Below, in pieces: positions 8,101 to 14,241 of a DNA stretch of 43,278 nucleotides. Below the pieces are notes generated by a model, which worked only from the letters and a program-made list of their open reading frames with translations, ran no database searches and was not told the origin of the DNA. This DNA comes from Zoogloea sp. Lineage in GTDB: Bacteria > Pseudomonadota > Gammaproteobacteria > Burkholderiales > Rhodocyclaceae. The first letter of the stretch is position 1. Every line of letters starts with the position of its first letter. The stretch spans positions 1 to 43,278 of the forward strand of contig JAKLLO010000059.1 in assembly GCA_023150095.1 (NCBI GenBank), read 5' to 3'. The translations under genes were made by a program, and so were the position numbers.

Positions 8101-10421
8101 TCGTCGTAGCCGCTGCTGCTGCGGCTGAGGGTGAGCACGGCGGGGTCGTCCACGGCGGTGACGTTGATGGTGGCGGTGCGGGTGCCCTGGAGTGCGCCGC
8201 CGGTGCCGGTGTTGCCGCCGTCGTTCACGGTGTAGGTGACGGTGCGGGCCAGCGTGGACGGGCTGTCGGAGTTGTTGGAGTAGGAGATCACCCGCCCAAG
8301 GGCCTGGACCGCTGCCTGGGTGGCGCTGCTGTTGAAGTTGATGCGCAGGGCGCCGCCATTGGCGCCGGTGTTGCTGGCGTCGATGGTGCCGATGACCGTG
8401 CCGCCGTAGGTGACGTTGCTGCCGGAGACGCCGATCTGGCCTGCGCCGGTGCCCTGGTTGAGCACCGAAAGCTGGTCTTCGGCGGCGCCGTTGGTGGTGA
8501 TCTGCGCCTGCAGCCAGCCACCGTTGAGGTTGGCCGGGCTGTCGGGGTCGGTGATGGTCATCACCGTGTCGATGGGCGTGGCGACGGCGTTTTCGGTGTA
8601 GGCCAGGGTCTGGGCGGTACCGCCCAGCACCGGGGCGTCGTTGGTGGCCGTGATGTTGATCAGGCCGGTGTCGGATGCGGTTTCACCGGTGGCGCTCTGG
8701 GCGGTGACGGTGAAAACACGCACCGGGGAGGTGACCGGGCTGTCGGAGGTGGCGTTGAAGGCCACTTGGCGGGCGATGCTGGTGACGACGGCGTCGTTCA
8801 CCTTCGAGCCGTACACGCGCACGTTGTCGATGTACATCGAGGCGCCGGCAGCCCGGCCGCCGGAGAAGTCGTAGGTGCCCGAGACGAACACGAAGCGGTA
8901 GGTGCCGGTGGTGCCGATGGTGGCGCTGGCGGTGGCCCAGTTGGTCGAGCCGGCGGTGCTGGTACCGGTGGCGTCGAGCACCTTGGTGGTGGCGCCGGTG
9001 GTGGTATTGAGGATGTAGCCGAAGACGTCGTAGGCGTCGGAGCCGGCATAGGCGCGCCAGTCGAAGTAGATCTTGTCGCCGGCGCTGGCCGAGAAGGTGT
9101 CGCTGTACACCGCCGGGCCGTGGACCACGTCGTAGCCTGAAGTGGTGGTGATGCCGGAACTCAGCAGGCTGAGGGAGCGGGTGCCTTCGGTGTACTGGCT
9201 GGTGCTGACGGTGGTGCTGTAGCTGCCGGCACTGGCCGGGTAGGGGTCGTCATTGCCGGCATTGGCGGGGTAGGTGCCGTCATTGGGCGAGGTGAAGCCG
9301 GCGATGCTGGTGGTGCCCAGGTTGATGACCTGGTTCATGGCCGTCCAGCCGGTGAGCGAGCCGGATTCGAAGCCCGAGTTGGTGAAGGTGGAGACGAAAT
9401 TGATCTTCAGCGCCTTGCCGGCGGTGCCATTTTCGGTCGCGTCGATGCTGCCGATGATGTCGCGGCCGGAGCCGTTGCCCATGTACACCGAGCTGCCCGA
9501 ATACGAGATCGCGCCGGAGGCGTTGACGTTGGCGGCGTTGGTGAGCGTGAGGATGTCGGTGCTCTGGCCATTGGTGAGGCTGAAGCGGACGTATTTGCCG
9601 TCGTAGGAGCTGCCACCGGTGATGGAGATGTTGCTGTCCACGACAACCGCGCCGCTGCCTTCCACGTAAGTGGTGTCGTCCACCGAGCTGACCGAGGGCG
9701 CGCCGAGCAGGAAGGGATCAACGTCATCGGCGAAGGCGAGGGGAGCAGCGTCGATGGCGCCATTGGTGTATTCGAGGGTCCAGTCGCCGCCTTCCTTGGT
9801 GGCGCCGGTGGCGTCGGTGGAGGCAGCCACGTCGGCCTGGGTGATGCGGGCGATCTCATCCACCAGGGCCTTGCCATCGGTGCCGGTGCCGACGTCGCAG
9901 CCGTAGATCAGGATGTCGCCGTTGGCGGCGAGGCTGGAGCCGATGGCGGCCAGCGCGTCGGTGTGGGCGGCGAGGGTGCTCTGGTTGATGTGCAGGTTGC
10001 CCAGGGTGATGTCGCCCTGGCTGCCGTGGGACAGGATGTGGATGGACTGGATGTCGTTGCGACCGGCGACGGCATCCTGGATCTGCTGGAGGGCGTTGCC
10101 GGCCGGATCGAGCACGATGACCCGGGCGCTGCCGTCAATGTTGCTGGCGAGCACGTTGGCATTCTGCAGCTGCCCGTCGACGAAGACGAGGCTGGTGGCC
10201 GGTGCCGCATCAGGCGTGGAGGAGCCGACCGCAGCCGGCACGAGATCGACCGAGCTGTCGGTGGATGCGTCGGCTGTCACCGGATGGTCGGTAACCTGGG
10301 CGACGGCTTCGGCACCTGCGGCGCCATCGAAGACGAGTCGCTGTTCGAGGGCCAGCGGGGCCGGCCCCTGGCGGTTGAGGCGGCGTTTGCCGGTGGCGCT
10401 GCGGGTCGGGTTCGAGGGCAT
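1..10421 (-). CDS. Giant LEPR/DUF4347 repeat adhesin (5' part; C-terminus beyond left edge)
   Basis: The reading frame opens with ATG at 10421, preceded by AGGAG seven bases upstream, and stays open to base 1 (at least 3473 codons). Residues 25-34 read LEQRLVFDGA, a variant of the LEPR-XLL N-terminal motif. Residues about 77-240 form a DUF4347 domain (SHGSQG at 131-136, YGCDVG at 173-178). A jelly-roll-like domain (about 346-538) and a C-type-lectin-like domain (about 885-1038) follow. The rest is cadherin/Ig-like modules, each ending near the signature VNDAPVL, many with the pattern YSTDGG...RFVP...AWD. There is no Sec signal peptide, which suits export by a type I-like route with a C-terminal signal outside the window. 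It lies 30 bp downstream of the adaptor gene, so it is probably the cargo of that TolC/adaptor pair. The inferred role is surface adhesion or biofilm formation. The end of the protein, including any RTX repeats, cannot be seen. Confidence 0.93.
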   Translation of the reverse strand, partial: MPSNPTRSATGKRRLNRQGPAPLALEQRLVFDGAAGAEAVAQVTDHPVTADASTDSSVDLVPAAVGSSTPDAAPATSLVFVDGQLQNANVLASNIDGSARVIVLDPAGNALQQIQDAVAGRNDIQSIHILSHGSQGDITLGNLHINQSTLAAHTDALAAIGSSLAANGDILIYGCDVGTGTDGKALVDEIARITQADVAASTDATGATKEGGDWTLEYTNGAIDAAPLAFADDVDPFLLGAPSVSSVDDTTYVEGSGAVVVDSNISITGGSSYDGKYVRFSLTNGQSTDILTLTNAANVNASGAISYSGSSVYMGNGSGRDIIGSIDATENGTAGKALKINFVSTFTNSGFESGSLTGWTAMNQVINLGTTSIAGFTSPNDGTYPANAGNDDPYPASAGSYSTTVSTSQYTEGTRSLSLLSSGITTTSGYDVVHGPAVYSDTFSASAGDKIYFDWRAYAGSDAYDVFGYILNTTTGATTKVLDATGTSTAGSTNWATASATIGTTGTYRFVFVSGTYDFSGGRAAGASMYIDNVRVYGSKVNDAVVTSIARQVAFNATSDSPVTSPVRVFTVTAQSATGETASDTGLINITATNDAPVLGGTAQTLAYTENAVATPIDTVMTITDPDSPANLNGGWLQAQITTNGAAEDQLSVLNQGTGAGQIGVSGSNVTYGGTVIGTIDASNTGANGGALRINFNSSATQAAVQALGRVISYSNNSDSPSTLARTVTYTVNDGGNTGTGGALQGTRTATINVTAVDDPAVLTLSRSSSGYDENDGSFYVDSALTLTDVDSTTLSSARVVITSNLVSAEDRLQPASGTDASGKITYAYNTSTGILTLTGTATIAEYQAALRAVKYYNLSDNPTTTARTISMTIGDALALSFGGKTHYYEYVSGSYSWTSAKTAAEGRTFQGMTGYLATITSQEENDFIKQKLAADAWIGASDDYTYINAATGATTFASQSASEGKWYWVTGPEKGTLISTGNISPATASGGYAYWNTNEPNNSGSSEHYGEIYSSGASPGKWNDLPNSSLLPYVVEYSDNGGTPTFSKTIAITPVRKNDAPVNNAPSVVPAIQEDAVNNSGSLVSSFLSSTDVDASAVAGIAVTANDNTNGSWQYSTDGGANWVAFGSASDAAARLLRSTDRIRFVPAADYAGSATITYRAWDRTSGTAGLTADLSAATSYGANKAIANGDETAFSATKQTATLTVTAVNDAPALTAAAPSLTGITEDDTTNAGQTISSVLGTSVSDVDSGAASGIAVTSLASGNGTWQYSTNAGSSWTNVGAVSATNALLLRSTDKLRFVPDAKNATTASFTYKAWDQTGATAGQQGTYASTATSGGSSPYSTATDTATIAVTAVNDAPVLGTPANFASISEDATNNAGQTVSSLLGSAMTDADSGAVQGVAITGVTNGGATGGWQYSTDGGSTWQSLGTPSATTALLLKSTDRVRFNPDGFKGGTPTLSLRGWDQTSGTATSGATRGEADVSTNGGITAFSSSEYTLSANVTNVNDAPQFTTGASAGAFTENAGAVNVGSGLVITDDGGQLSRATVAISSGFTAGDTLAVGTAGGLSVSYSSQTGVLTLSGTASVATYQAALNSITFNTASEDPTVNSATRTLTWKATDTAGVSSADSTSTINVTPLADAPVLSGQPATWNYTEDDGARVIAPSLSLSDVDDTQLAGATVSITGTGYLTDGRETLAAVTTGTGITASFNAATGVLTLSGTDSVANYQKVLRSVTYSNTANYNSPDPDNVDLFTSGGSQNNLRTVTWQVTDANSDGAGATSSAARTTDITLKNANEIPQVTNITGSASASPLDYVEGGAPATLEGALTVLDDTGTIGSDNAITGAIVRITTGLDAQDELGYFDAGALGAAGWTQSGTALSGTLSGTNGSGAVEISYTYDAANGEIVLATTAGTAGKADYTAVMQKIGFRSTSDDPTASNALRTLIWRVTDNAGVESQVTAAQSTVVRIEAINDAPVVTTGGASIGYTEGSTPVVAISNLSFTDPDDTTLSTATVSISAGGVSGDLLAIDASVLSAAGLALDPSSTATSLVITGNASLATYESVLRQITFSSSSDNPTSDGTSTSRTLTWTVTDRFGSRLTDHPAANDSSTATETSAGATSTITVAPANDAPTLSGLPGTAASYTEGGSAVVLAGAISLADVDDADLTEARVWISGDFTAGDTLSATVGASGITASYNSATGVLTLTHAGTTKASFESVLRTVTYSSTADDPTAVSGTRSISWQVTDADASTSGASKLDSTIGTSSVALTATDNATTVSGLASASYVEKGSATAIAPAITFTDADDTTLEGISVSISGGHTTGDLLAVTAPLAGTGITASYDAGTGVLTLTGTATLADYQAVARSIVFSSSSDNPTGTSTSRSFTWATTSSFGSRLTDAAGGNDASTGTLTANAGTNSLSITARNDAPTLALNHNTALDATTVVFEQGGAPVYVLDNSNPNVVGSASVSDVDDVYVASASVVISNNRSSADVLSVATPSGWSRSGSVLTTGSGAQINVTYNAGTGTLNLTTASGNVTKAEFESLLEHVQYQNGSTSPTDTGASRALTWTITDANGVADSTFGAQSATGTSYLVIRDLNDAPTISPSSATASYTEGAASVTVPTITVTDPDPGEIVTATLTLADPTLGALNVPTGAAYNPGTGVWTFTGSVSAVNTALASLVFTPGANTDVNTTISVSIADGGEDSATPAAGTIALNVTAVNDAPILTPAAPVLTGLTEDATNNGGQTVASFRGTITDVDTGALSGIVIVDQTSGNGHWEYKIGSGSWTAFGTVSASSAIALADADSIRFVPNGENATTASFTYRAWDGTGASAGSGVDASATGNATHFSSASDEASITVTAVNDAPVLAAGDSTLTSIDEDATTNAGQLISALRGATTDVDTGAVKGVAITGLTSGNGTWQYSTDGGATWTNADDGGSVTGTHALLLSDSDRIRFVPNGENATTGNLTYRAWDRSTGTAGSYANTSVNGGTSAFSTQQNGMSITVTAVNDAPVLASALPTLTPLTEDDTSNAGQTVASFIGSTVSDVDSGAVQGIAISATANGNGSWEYSTDGGSTWNTVTGLTGANGLLLASTDKIRFVPDGQNATTATLTYHAWDRSTGTSGSLASLAATGSTSAFSPTNNQVSIAVSAVNDAPVLAAGDTTLTPLTEDDTANAGQLVSALRGATTDADSGAVQGVAITSLDSGNGTWQYSTDGGTTWINADVGGTVSGTHALLLADTDRIRFLPDGQNATTAALTYRAWDRSAGASGGYADTSVNGATSAFSAQQNGMNIAVSAVNDAPVLAPATPTLPSITEDDTANAGQTVASFIGSTISDVDSGALPGIAITATDDGNGHWEYSTNGGSSWNTVTGLTGSNGLLLNSTDKIRFVPDGQNATTANLTYHAWDRSSGTAGALASLATTGSTSAFSSGSNVVSIAVSAVNDAPVLAAGDTTLTPLTEDDTSNAGQLVSA
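2240..5890 (-). repeat. Cadherin/Ig-like module array of the adhesin (diverged type)
   Basis: This stretch of the adhesin is built of about eight diverged modules of roughly 110-150 residues. They share the patterns SYVEKG or SYTEGA, TFTDADDTTL, YDAGTGVLTLTG and a short linker such as RNDAPTL. They resemble the cadherin-like/Ig-like tandem domains found in large bacterial surface proteins. Unlike 1-2190 they are not near-identical at the DNA level, so they look old rather than recently amplified. Confidence 0.75.
5890..7250 (-). repeat. Second block of 145-residue YSTDGG modules
   Basis: Three modules of about 440 bp of the same family as those at 1-2190 (YSTDGG, RFVP, AWD, VNDAP) lie between the diverged cadherin-like array and the lectin-like domain. 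They are visibly less alike to each other than the 870-bp repeats, which suggests that the downstream block was amplified more recently. Confidence 0.75.
7308..7769 (-). other. C-type-lectin-like domain within the adhesin
   Basis: Residues about 885-1038 of the adhesin show the order typical of a C-type lectin fold: KTHYYEYVSG at the start, SWTSAKTAAEG, GYLATITSQEENDFI, AWIGASD, GKWYWVTGPE, then NEPNN (E1000-P1001-N1002), WND (1023-1025) and a closing VVEY. In animal lectins EPN plus WND are calcium and mannose-type sugar ligands. The usual disulfide cysteines are absent, as is common in bacterial members. The fold is well supported by motif order; sugar binding is inference. Confidence 0.85.
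8806..9386 (-). other. Jelly-roll (CBM/galactose-binding-like) domain within the adhesin
   Basis: Residues about 346-538 start with NSGFESGSLTGW, a typical opening of carbohydrate-binding-module-like beta-sandwich domains. They continue with a stretch about ordering and solvent-exposed Ser/Thr, then DKIYFDWRAYAGSDAYD, GTYRFVFVSGTYD and MYIDNVRVYG. The closing 'YIDNVRV' strand is characteristic of this fold. Family membership was judged by eye. A role in carbohydrate or matrix binding is inference. Confidence 0.6.
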
Positions 10422-10451
10422 CGTGTGGCTCCTGCTAATTCTGATTTGGCG

Positions 10452-11258
10452 TTATTTCGGCGAGGCGGGCGTGGAGGCAGGCGGTGCAAGCTGCACGCGC
10501 CCGCTCATGCCGGCGATCAGATCGGGGAACTGGCCGTCGATGACGGCGATGGTCTTGACGGACTGGCTGACCGGGTCGACCTTGGCGCCCAGGCGGATGA
10601 CCTTGGCCGGGTAGGTGCCGCCGGTTTCGTCGATCTTGACCTGGAAGCGGTAGCCGTCCTTGAGCCACGCCATCCAGCGCGACGGGACGATGAATTCCAG
10701 CTCGAGGGCGCTGTCGTCGATGATTTCGAGGATGCCCTGGCCGGGCTGGGCGAACTGCTGCTCGCGCACCTTCTGCTCGGAGACGCGGCCCGAGAAGGGC
10801 GCGGAGATCTGGCACTTGGAGAGGGTGGCGTTCATCAGCGAGACGTCGGCCTTGGCCTTGGCGACTTCCGACTGGGAGGTTTCCAGTTCCAGCTTGCCGA
10901 CCGAGTTGAGCTCCGCCAGCCGGTTGTTGGCTGCGTAAGTCTTCTCGGCGGCTGTCAGGGTGGCCTTCGCCTTGTTGAGCTGGGCCGCCTGCAGCGTGCA
11001 GTCAAGGACGATCAGCACCTGGCCGGCCTTGAAGCGTTCACCTTCGCGTACCGCAATGCGATTGACCTTGGCGCCCACTTCGGCGGCCAGGGTGGTGAAG
11101 CGCCGGGGCGACAGCTGGGCGCGGATGTCCTGACGATCGAGCGCCGGCGCGGCAGCTGCGCCCGGCGGCGGGGGCGGCGGGTTGCCGCGCTGCGGCACCT
11201 GAGCCCAGGCGCCGATCACGGTGGCTCCGAGGGCGATGGCAAGCATGGAACGGAACAT
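10452..11258 (-). CDS. Periplasmic adaptor subunit (HlyD/RND membrane-fusion family)
   Basis: This 268-residue protein has a Sec signal peptide (MFRSMLAIALGATVIGAWA, cleavage before QVPQ), a proline-rich linker (NPPPPPPG), a first lipoyl half-motif (about 55-85, VREGERFKAGQVLIVLD), a short helical hairpin (about 85-145), a second lipoyl half (ISAPFSGRVSEQKV) and a beta-barrel region. It is short for the family and has no N-terminal membrane anchor beyond the signal peptide. The gene starts 11 bp after the TolC-like gene (GAGG seven bases before ATG) and ends 30 bp before the adhesin gene. It should bridge an inner-membrane transporter and the TolC-like channel; that inner-membrane partner is not encoded in this operon within the window. 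Confidence 0.88.
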   Translation of the reverse strand: MFRSMLAIALGATVIGAWAQVPQRGNPPPPPPGAAAAPALDRQDIRAQLSPRRFTTLAAEVGAKVNRIAVREGERFKAGQVLIVLDCTLQAAQLNKAKATLTAAEKTYAANNRLAELNSVGKLELETSQSEVAKAKADVSLMNATLSKCQISAPFSGRVSEQKVREQQFAQPGQGILEIIDDSALELEFIVPSRWMAWLKDGYRFQVKIDETGGTYPAKVIRLGAKVDPVSQSVKTIAVIDGQFPDLIAGMSGRVQLAPPASTPASPK

Positions 11259-11269
11259 GGAGAACCTCG

Positions 11270-13033
11270 TCAGGGAGCGGTCGTGGCCGGGGCGGCGAGG
11301 GCGACGCGCTGCGCTTGCGCCATCGAACGCTCATGGATGTCGGCGATGGAGAAGGCGGCGCCGGTGACCTTGGGCTCGCCGATGCCTTGCGCTGCCGAGA
11401 TGTTCGACCAGGCAAAGCCGCGGGCCTCGACCGGCGCGCTGACTGCCGCGGTGCGTTCGCCTTCGGGAGTGGCTTCGGCCTTGGGCGCCGGTGCGGCGAC
11501 CGGTGCCTTCAGCGCCTCACCGCGGTTCCACTGGTCCATGGCGTTCTCGACGTTCTTGCGCAGGTCGGACAGGGAGGTGTCGTTGAGGCTGCCGATTTCC
11601 GGCTCGAGGCCGAGGGTGGACTGGATGCGGCTGCTGGCTGCGTAGAGCTGGCTGAGGGCCTGGTAGCGGCGCAGCAGGCTGACGATGGCCGAGGTGTTGC
11701 TGAAGATCAGGTCGAGGCGGCCCTTGGTGGCGGCATCCTCGCGGCTCTTGCTGTGCTCGAAGATGCGCTGGTCGACGGTGTAGATGGAGTCGGCGCGGTC
11801 GAGCAGCCTGTAGGCGTTCTCGTACTGCTGGCGCGCCAGGTGAACCTGGGCCAGCACGGCCATCTGGGTGGCCATGCGGCGATGCTCGGCGAGCTTTTCG
11901 TTGGACTCGTTGAACTTGATCGCGGCGGGCGCGGACAGCAGCGTGAAGAGGTTCCAGCTGATCTGGGCACCGGCTTCCTGCCAGGAGTTGTGGATCAGGT
12001 AGCTGTTGGTGTCGTGGCGCAGGCTGTAGTTGAAGGAGATGCCCGGGAACATGCGCATCATCGACTTCTTGGTTTCGGCCACGGCAATGCGCACGTTGTA
12101 GAACTGCTCGCGCAGGTCGGCGTTGCGGGCGATGGCGATGTCTTCCATCTGCTCGATGGGCAGCGGCAGCGCGGCGGGCTTGAGTTCGGCGGCGGAGGGC
12201 GTGGCGAGCTGGAACTGGGTGCCTGGCGGCAGGTTGATCAGGGCGGCGAGCTCGATCTTCGCGGCAGCCAGTTCCTGCTGGATGCTCTCGAGGATGCGCA
12301 GGTTTTCGAGCACGGTGCGCTGGTAGCGCAGGGCCTCAAGCGGATCGCGGATGCGCTCCTGTTCGATCTTGCGGGAGTCGGCGAGGGCGGATTCGGCCAG
12401 GCGGATGGTCTCGCGCAGATCCTTCTCGATCTTCTCGGCGCTGGCGGCGCGCCAGTAGGCGGTGCGCACTTCCTGGATCAGGTTGTGCATGGCCTTGCGG
12501 CGGCGCTCGGTGGCGATCAGCACGCGGTCGGCGTTCTGCTTGGAGTTGTAGTAGCTGACTCCAAAGTCCAGCACGTTCCAGGACAGGGCCAGATCGGTGA
12601 GGGTGTGGGAGCGGTCGGACGAGATGTAGGGGTTGGCGAGGGAAGGCAGTCCGGTCACCGAATCCTTGCTGTTGGTGACGAGATCCTTGTCGCGCCACTG
12701 ATAGCCTGCGGAGGCGACCAGCTTGGGCAGCATGTCGTAGCGGCCGAGATCGAGCTGACCGATGGCCAGCGCCTCTTCCATCATGCGGCTGCGGTGGTCG
12801 AGGTTGTACTTGATGCCGCGGGCGATGGCGTCGGCGAGGGTGAGCTTGTCGGTGAGGGGCTCCACATCCGCGGCGGCTGCCTTGCGGTCGGCGGCGGCGA
12901 TCTGCTTCTGGTCTTCGGTGGCAAACGGCGTGGGCAAGGTCGAGCAACCCGCGAGCAGCGCGGCCAACAGGACGCTGCAAGCGCCAACCAGACGACCGCC
13001 GGATACAGCGCGGGTGCTATTCAACTTGTTCAT
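11270..13033 (-). CDS. TolC-family outer-membrane efflux/secretion lipoprotein
   Basis: This 587-residue protein begins with a lipoprotein signal (AALLAGC, lipidated Cys30) followed by two outer-membrane-efflux repeats. These have typical long helices (about 60-280 and 295-490), for example LTLADAIARGIKYNLDHRSR and LPKLVASAGYQWRDKD in the first repeat. The last 90 residues are an Ala/Pro-rich tail that a plain TolC lacks. AGGGGG precedes the start. It heads an operon with the adaptor and the giant adhesin, so its likely job is the outer-membrane channel for export of that protein rather than drug efflux; this is inferred from context. Confidence 0.88.
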   Translation of the reverse strand: MNKLNSTRAVSGGRLVGACSVLLAALLAGCSTLPTPFATEDQKQIAAADRKAAAADVEPLTDKLTLADAIARGIKYNLDHRSRMMEEALAIGQLDLGRYDMLPKLVASAGYQWRDKDLVTNSKDSVTGLPSLANPYISSDRSHTLTDLALSWNVLDFGVSYYNSKQNADRVLIATERRRKAMHNLIQEVRTAYWRAASAEKIEKDLRETIRLAESALADSRKIEQERIRDPLEALRYQRTVLENLRILESIQQELAAAKIELAALINLPPGTQFQLATPSAAELKPAALPLPIEQMEDIAIARNADLREQFYNVRIAVAETKKSMMRMFPGISFNYSLRHDTNSYLIHNSWQEAGAQISWNLFTLLSAPAAIKFNESNEKLAEHRRMATQMAVLAQVHLARQQYENAYRLLDRADSIYTVDQRIFEHSKSREDAATKGRLDLIFSNTSAIVSLLRRYQALSQLYAASSRIQSTLGLEPEIGSLNDTSLSDLRKNVENAMDQWNRGEALKAPVAAPAPKAEATPEGERTAAVSAPVEARGFAWSNISAAQGIGEPKVTGAAFSIADIHERSMAQAQRVALAAPATTAP

Positions 13034-13333
13034 GATTCCCCCTGAGAGCGAAAAAGTGTGGCGTTGGCACAGTGTTCGTGAGGTTCAATGTCAGGGCTAA
13101 CCTGCGGACGGGGGGAGGACTCGCGCTTCTTGTTGCGCTTGTTGTCGTCCCCCGTGCCGTGTGGCGGGTCTGCCCCCGAACTCGGGAAGACATAACGGCG
13201 TCGCAAATATTTTCTTTATTGTTTTCGGCGAATTTTTATGTCATTTCCTGAAGGCATATTCCACGAGCGCTCAAGGTTTGCCGGCTTTGTTCGCTAATCA
13301 GTGAGTCACCGCATTTCGTACAGGGTATTCACG
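13034..13333. promoter_or_regulatory. Divergent intergenic region between TolC-like operon and receiver gene
   Basis: About 300 bp with no gene. Its left half is GC-rich; 13205-13262 is sharply AT-rich and is where promoters for both directions would be expected. On the minus strand ATGACA is followed at a 16-17 base spacing by ACAATA or CAATAA, a weak sigma-70-like candidate for the tolC operon. No convincing operator was seen. Confidence 0.3.
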
Positions 13334-14131
13334 ATGTCGACAGGCAAGCTCGGGCAGCTTCAGGCGCTCCTGGTGGAGCCATCCGTCATGCAGGCGAAAA
13401 TCATCCGCAAGTGTTGCGACGAGATTGGCCTGACGCGGATGGAAGTGGTGGGAAGTGCAACCGATGCGCTGGGCGCCATGCGCCGGGTTCGCCCGGATGT
13501 TGTGCTGTCGGCGCTCTATCTGCCCGATGGCTCGGGCACCGGTCTGGTGACGGCATTGCGGGCCGATCCCGAATGGGCGTCAGTGGCCTTCATCCTGATC
13601 TCCAGCGAGACCAGCCCGAAAGCGCTGGATGCCGTACGCCAGTCGGGCGTGTGCGGCATCCTGCCCAAGCCGTTCACGGCCAGCCAGCTGGCGCTGGCGC
13701 TCAATGCAACGCTGGATTACCTGACCCCAAATTACAGCTTCGACAACGCCTTCGATCTGGAGGCGGTACGCGTGCTGCTGGTGGACGACAGCCCCAACGC
13801 GCGCAGATTCATGCGCAGGGTGCTGGAGAACCTGGGCATCCAGCACATCGTCGAAGCGGGCGACGGGAAGGAGGGCGCGGCGATCCTGGATGACACGATG
13901 GTCGATCTGATCGTGACCGATTACAACATGCCCGAGATGGATGGGCGCGAGTTTGTGAAATACGTGCGCAACCAGAGCTGGCAGCGCACCGTGCCGATCC
14001 TGATGGTGACCAGCGAATCCAACGAAGGCCGGCTGGCGGCGGTGGAGGAGGCCGGCGTGTCCGGCATCTGCGACAAGCCCTTCGAGCCGTCGGTGGTGCG
14101 CGGGCTGCTGGGGCGGATGCTGGGGGGCTGA
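13334..14131 (+). CDS. Tandem receiver-domain protein (first receiver degenerate)
   Basis: 265 residues containing two CheY-like receiver domains and no output domain. The second (about 145-265) is intact: acidic pair in LLVDDSP, phosphoacceptor Asp196 in IVTDYNMPEMDG, and Lys in CDKPFEP. The first (about 9-125) has EP in place of the acidic pair and Ala60 where the phosphoacceptor should be (VVLSALYLPDGSG), though its switch Ser and its Lys (LPKPF) remain. It therefore looks like a pseudo-receiver fused to a working one. ATG at 13334 is preferred (AGGG upstream); GTG at 13301 in the same frame is possible. It is divergent from the adhesin operon, which suggests but does not prove a regulatory link. 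Confidence 0.88.
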   Translation: MSTGKLGQLQALLVEPSVMQAKIIRKCCDEIGLTRMEVVGSATDALGAMRRVRPDVVLSALYLPDGSGTGLVTALRADPEWASVAFILISSETSPKALDAVRQSGVCGILPKPFTASQLALALNATLDYLTPNYSFDNAFDLEAVRVLLVDDSPNARRFMRRVLENLGIQHIVEAGDGKEGAAILDDTMVDLIVTDYNMPEMDGREFVKYVRNQSWQRTVPILMVTSESNEGRLAAVEEAGVSGICDKPFEPSVVRGLLGRMLGG

Positions 14132-14138
14132 GCTTCAG

Positions 14139-14160
14139 CCGGGCCGGCGGTCTGGCCCGG
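14139..14160 (+). terminator. GC-rich hairpin after the receiver gene
   Basis: CCGGGCC (14139-14145) and GGCCCGG (14154-14160) pair perfectly, 8 bp after the stop codon region. There is no T-run directly after, so this may be a weak terminator or part of a pair with the inverted repeat just downstream. Confidence 0.45.
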
Positions 14161-14181
14161 AAACCTGAAGAGTGGTGATGT

Positions 14182-14236
14182 ATCTGGCTGTTTTCGACAA
14201 CAATCGACGATGGATTGTTGCCGAAAACAGCCAGAT
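14182..14236. terminator. Long inverted repeat between convergent genes
   Basis: Arms 14182-14205 and 14213-14236 pair over 24 bp with a single mismatch (14197/14221) around a 7-base loop. The arms begin ATCTGGCTGTTTTCG and end with the complement. It lies between the convergent receiver gene and mfd stop codons, six bases from the latter, so a bidirectional transcription stop is the simplest reading. The stem is unusually long and lacks a clean T-tract, so other roles are open. Confidence 0.6.
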
Positions 14237-14241
14237 TGATT

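Noticed and set aside
2088..9140. A 2350-codon open frame on the plus strand
   Set aside because: It is codon-aligned with the adhesin gene on the other strand. In GC-rich genes TTA, CTA and TCA codons are rare, so the antisense frame stays open; its sequence is low-complexity G/A/V-rich with no domain, whereas the minus frame has clear domains.
10435..10815. Further minus-strand frames inside the adaptor gene and plus-strand frames over 9963-13045
   Set aside because: All overlap the adaptor and TolC-like genes out of frame and show only biased composition.
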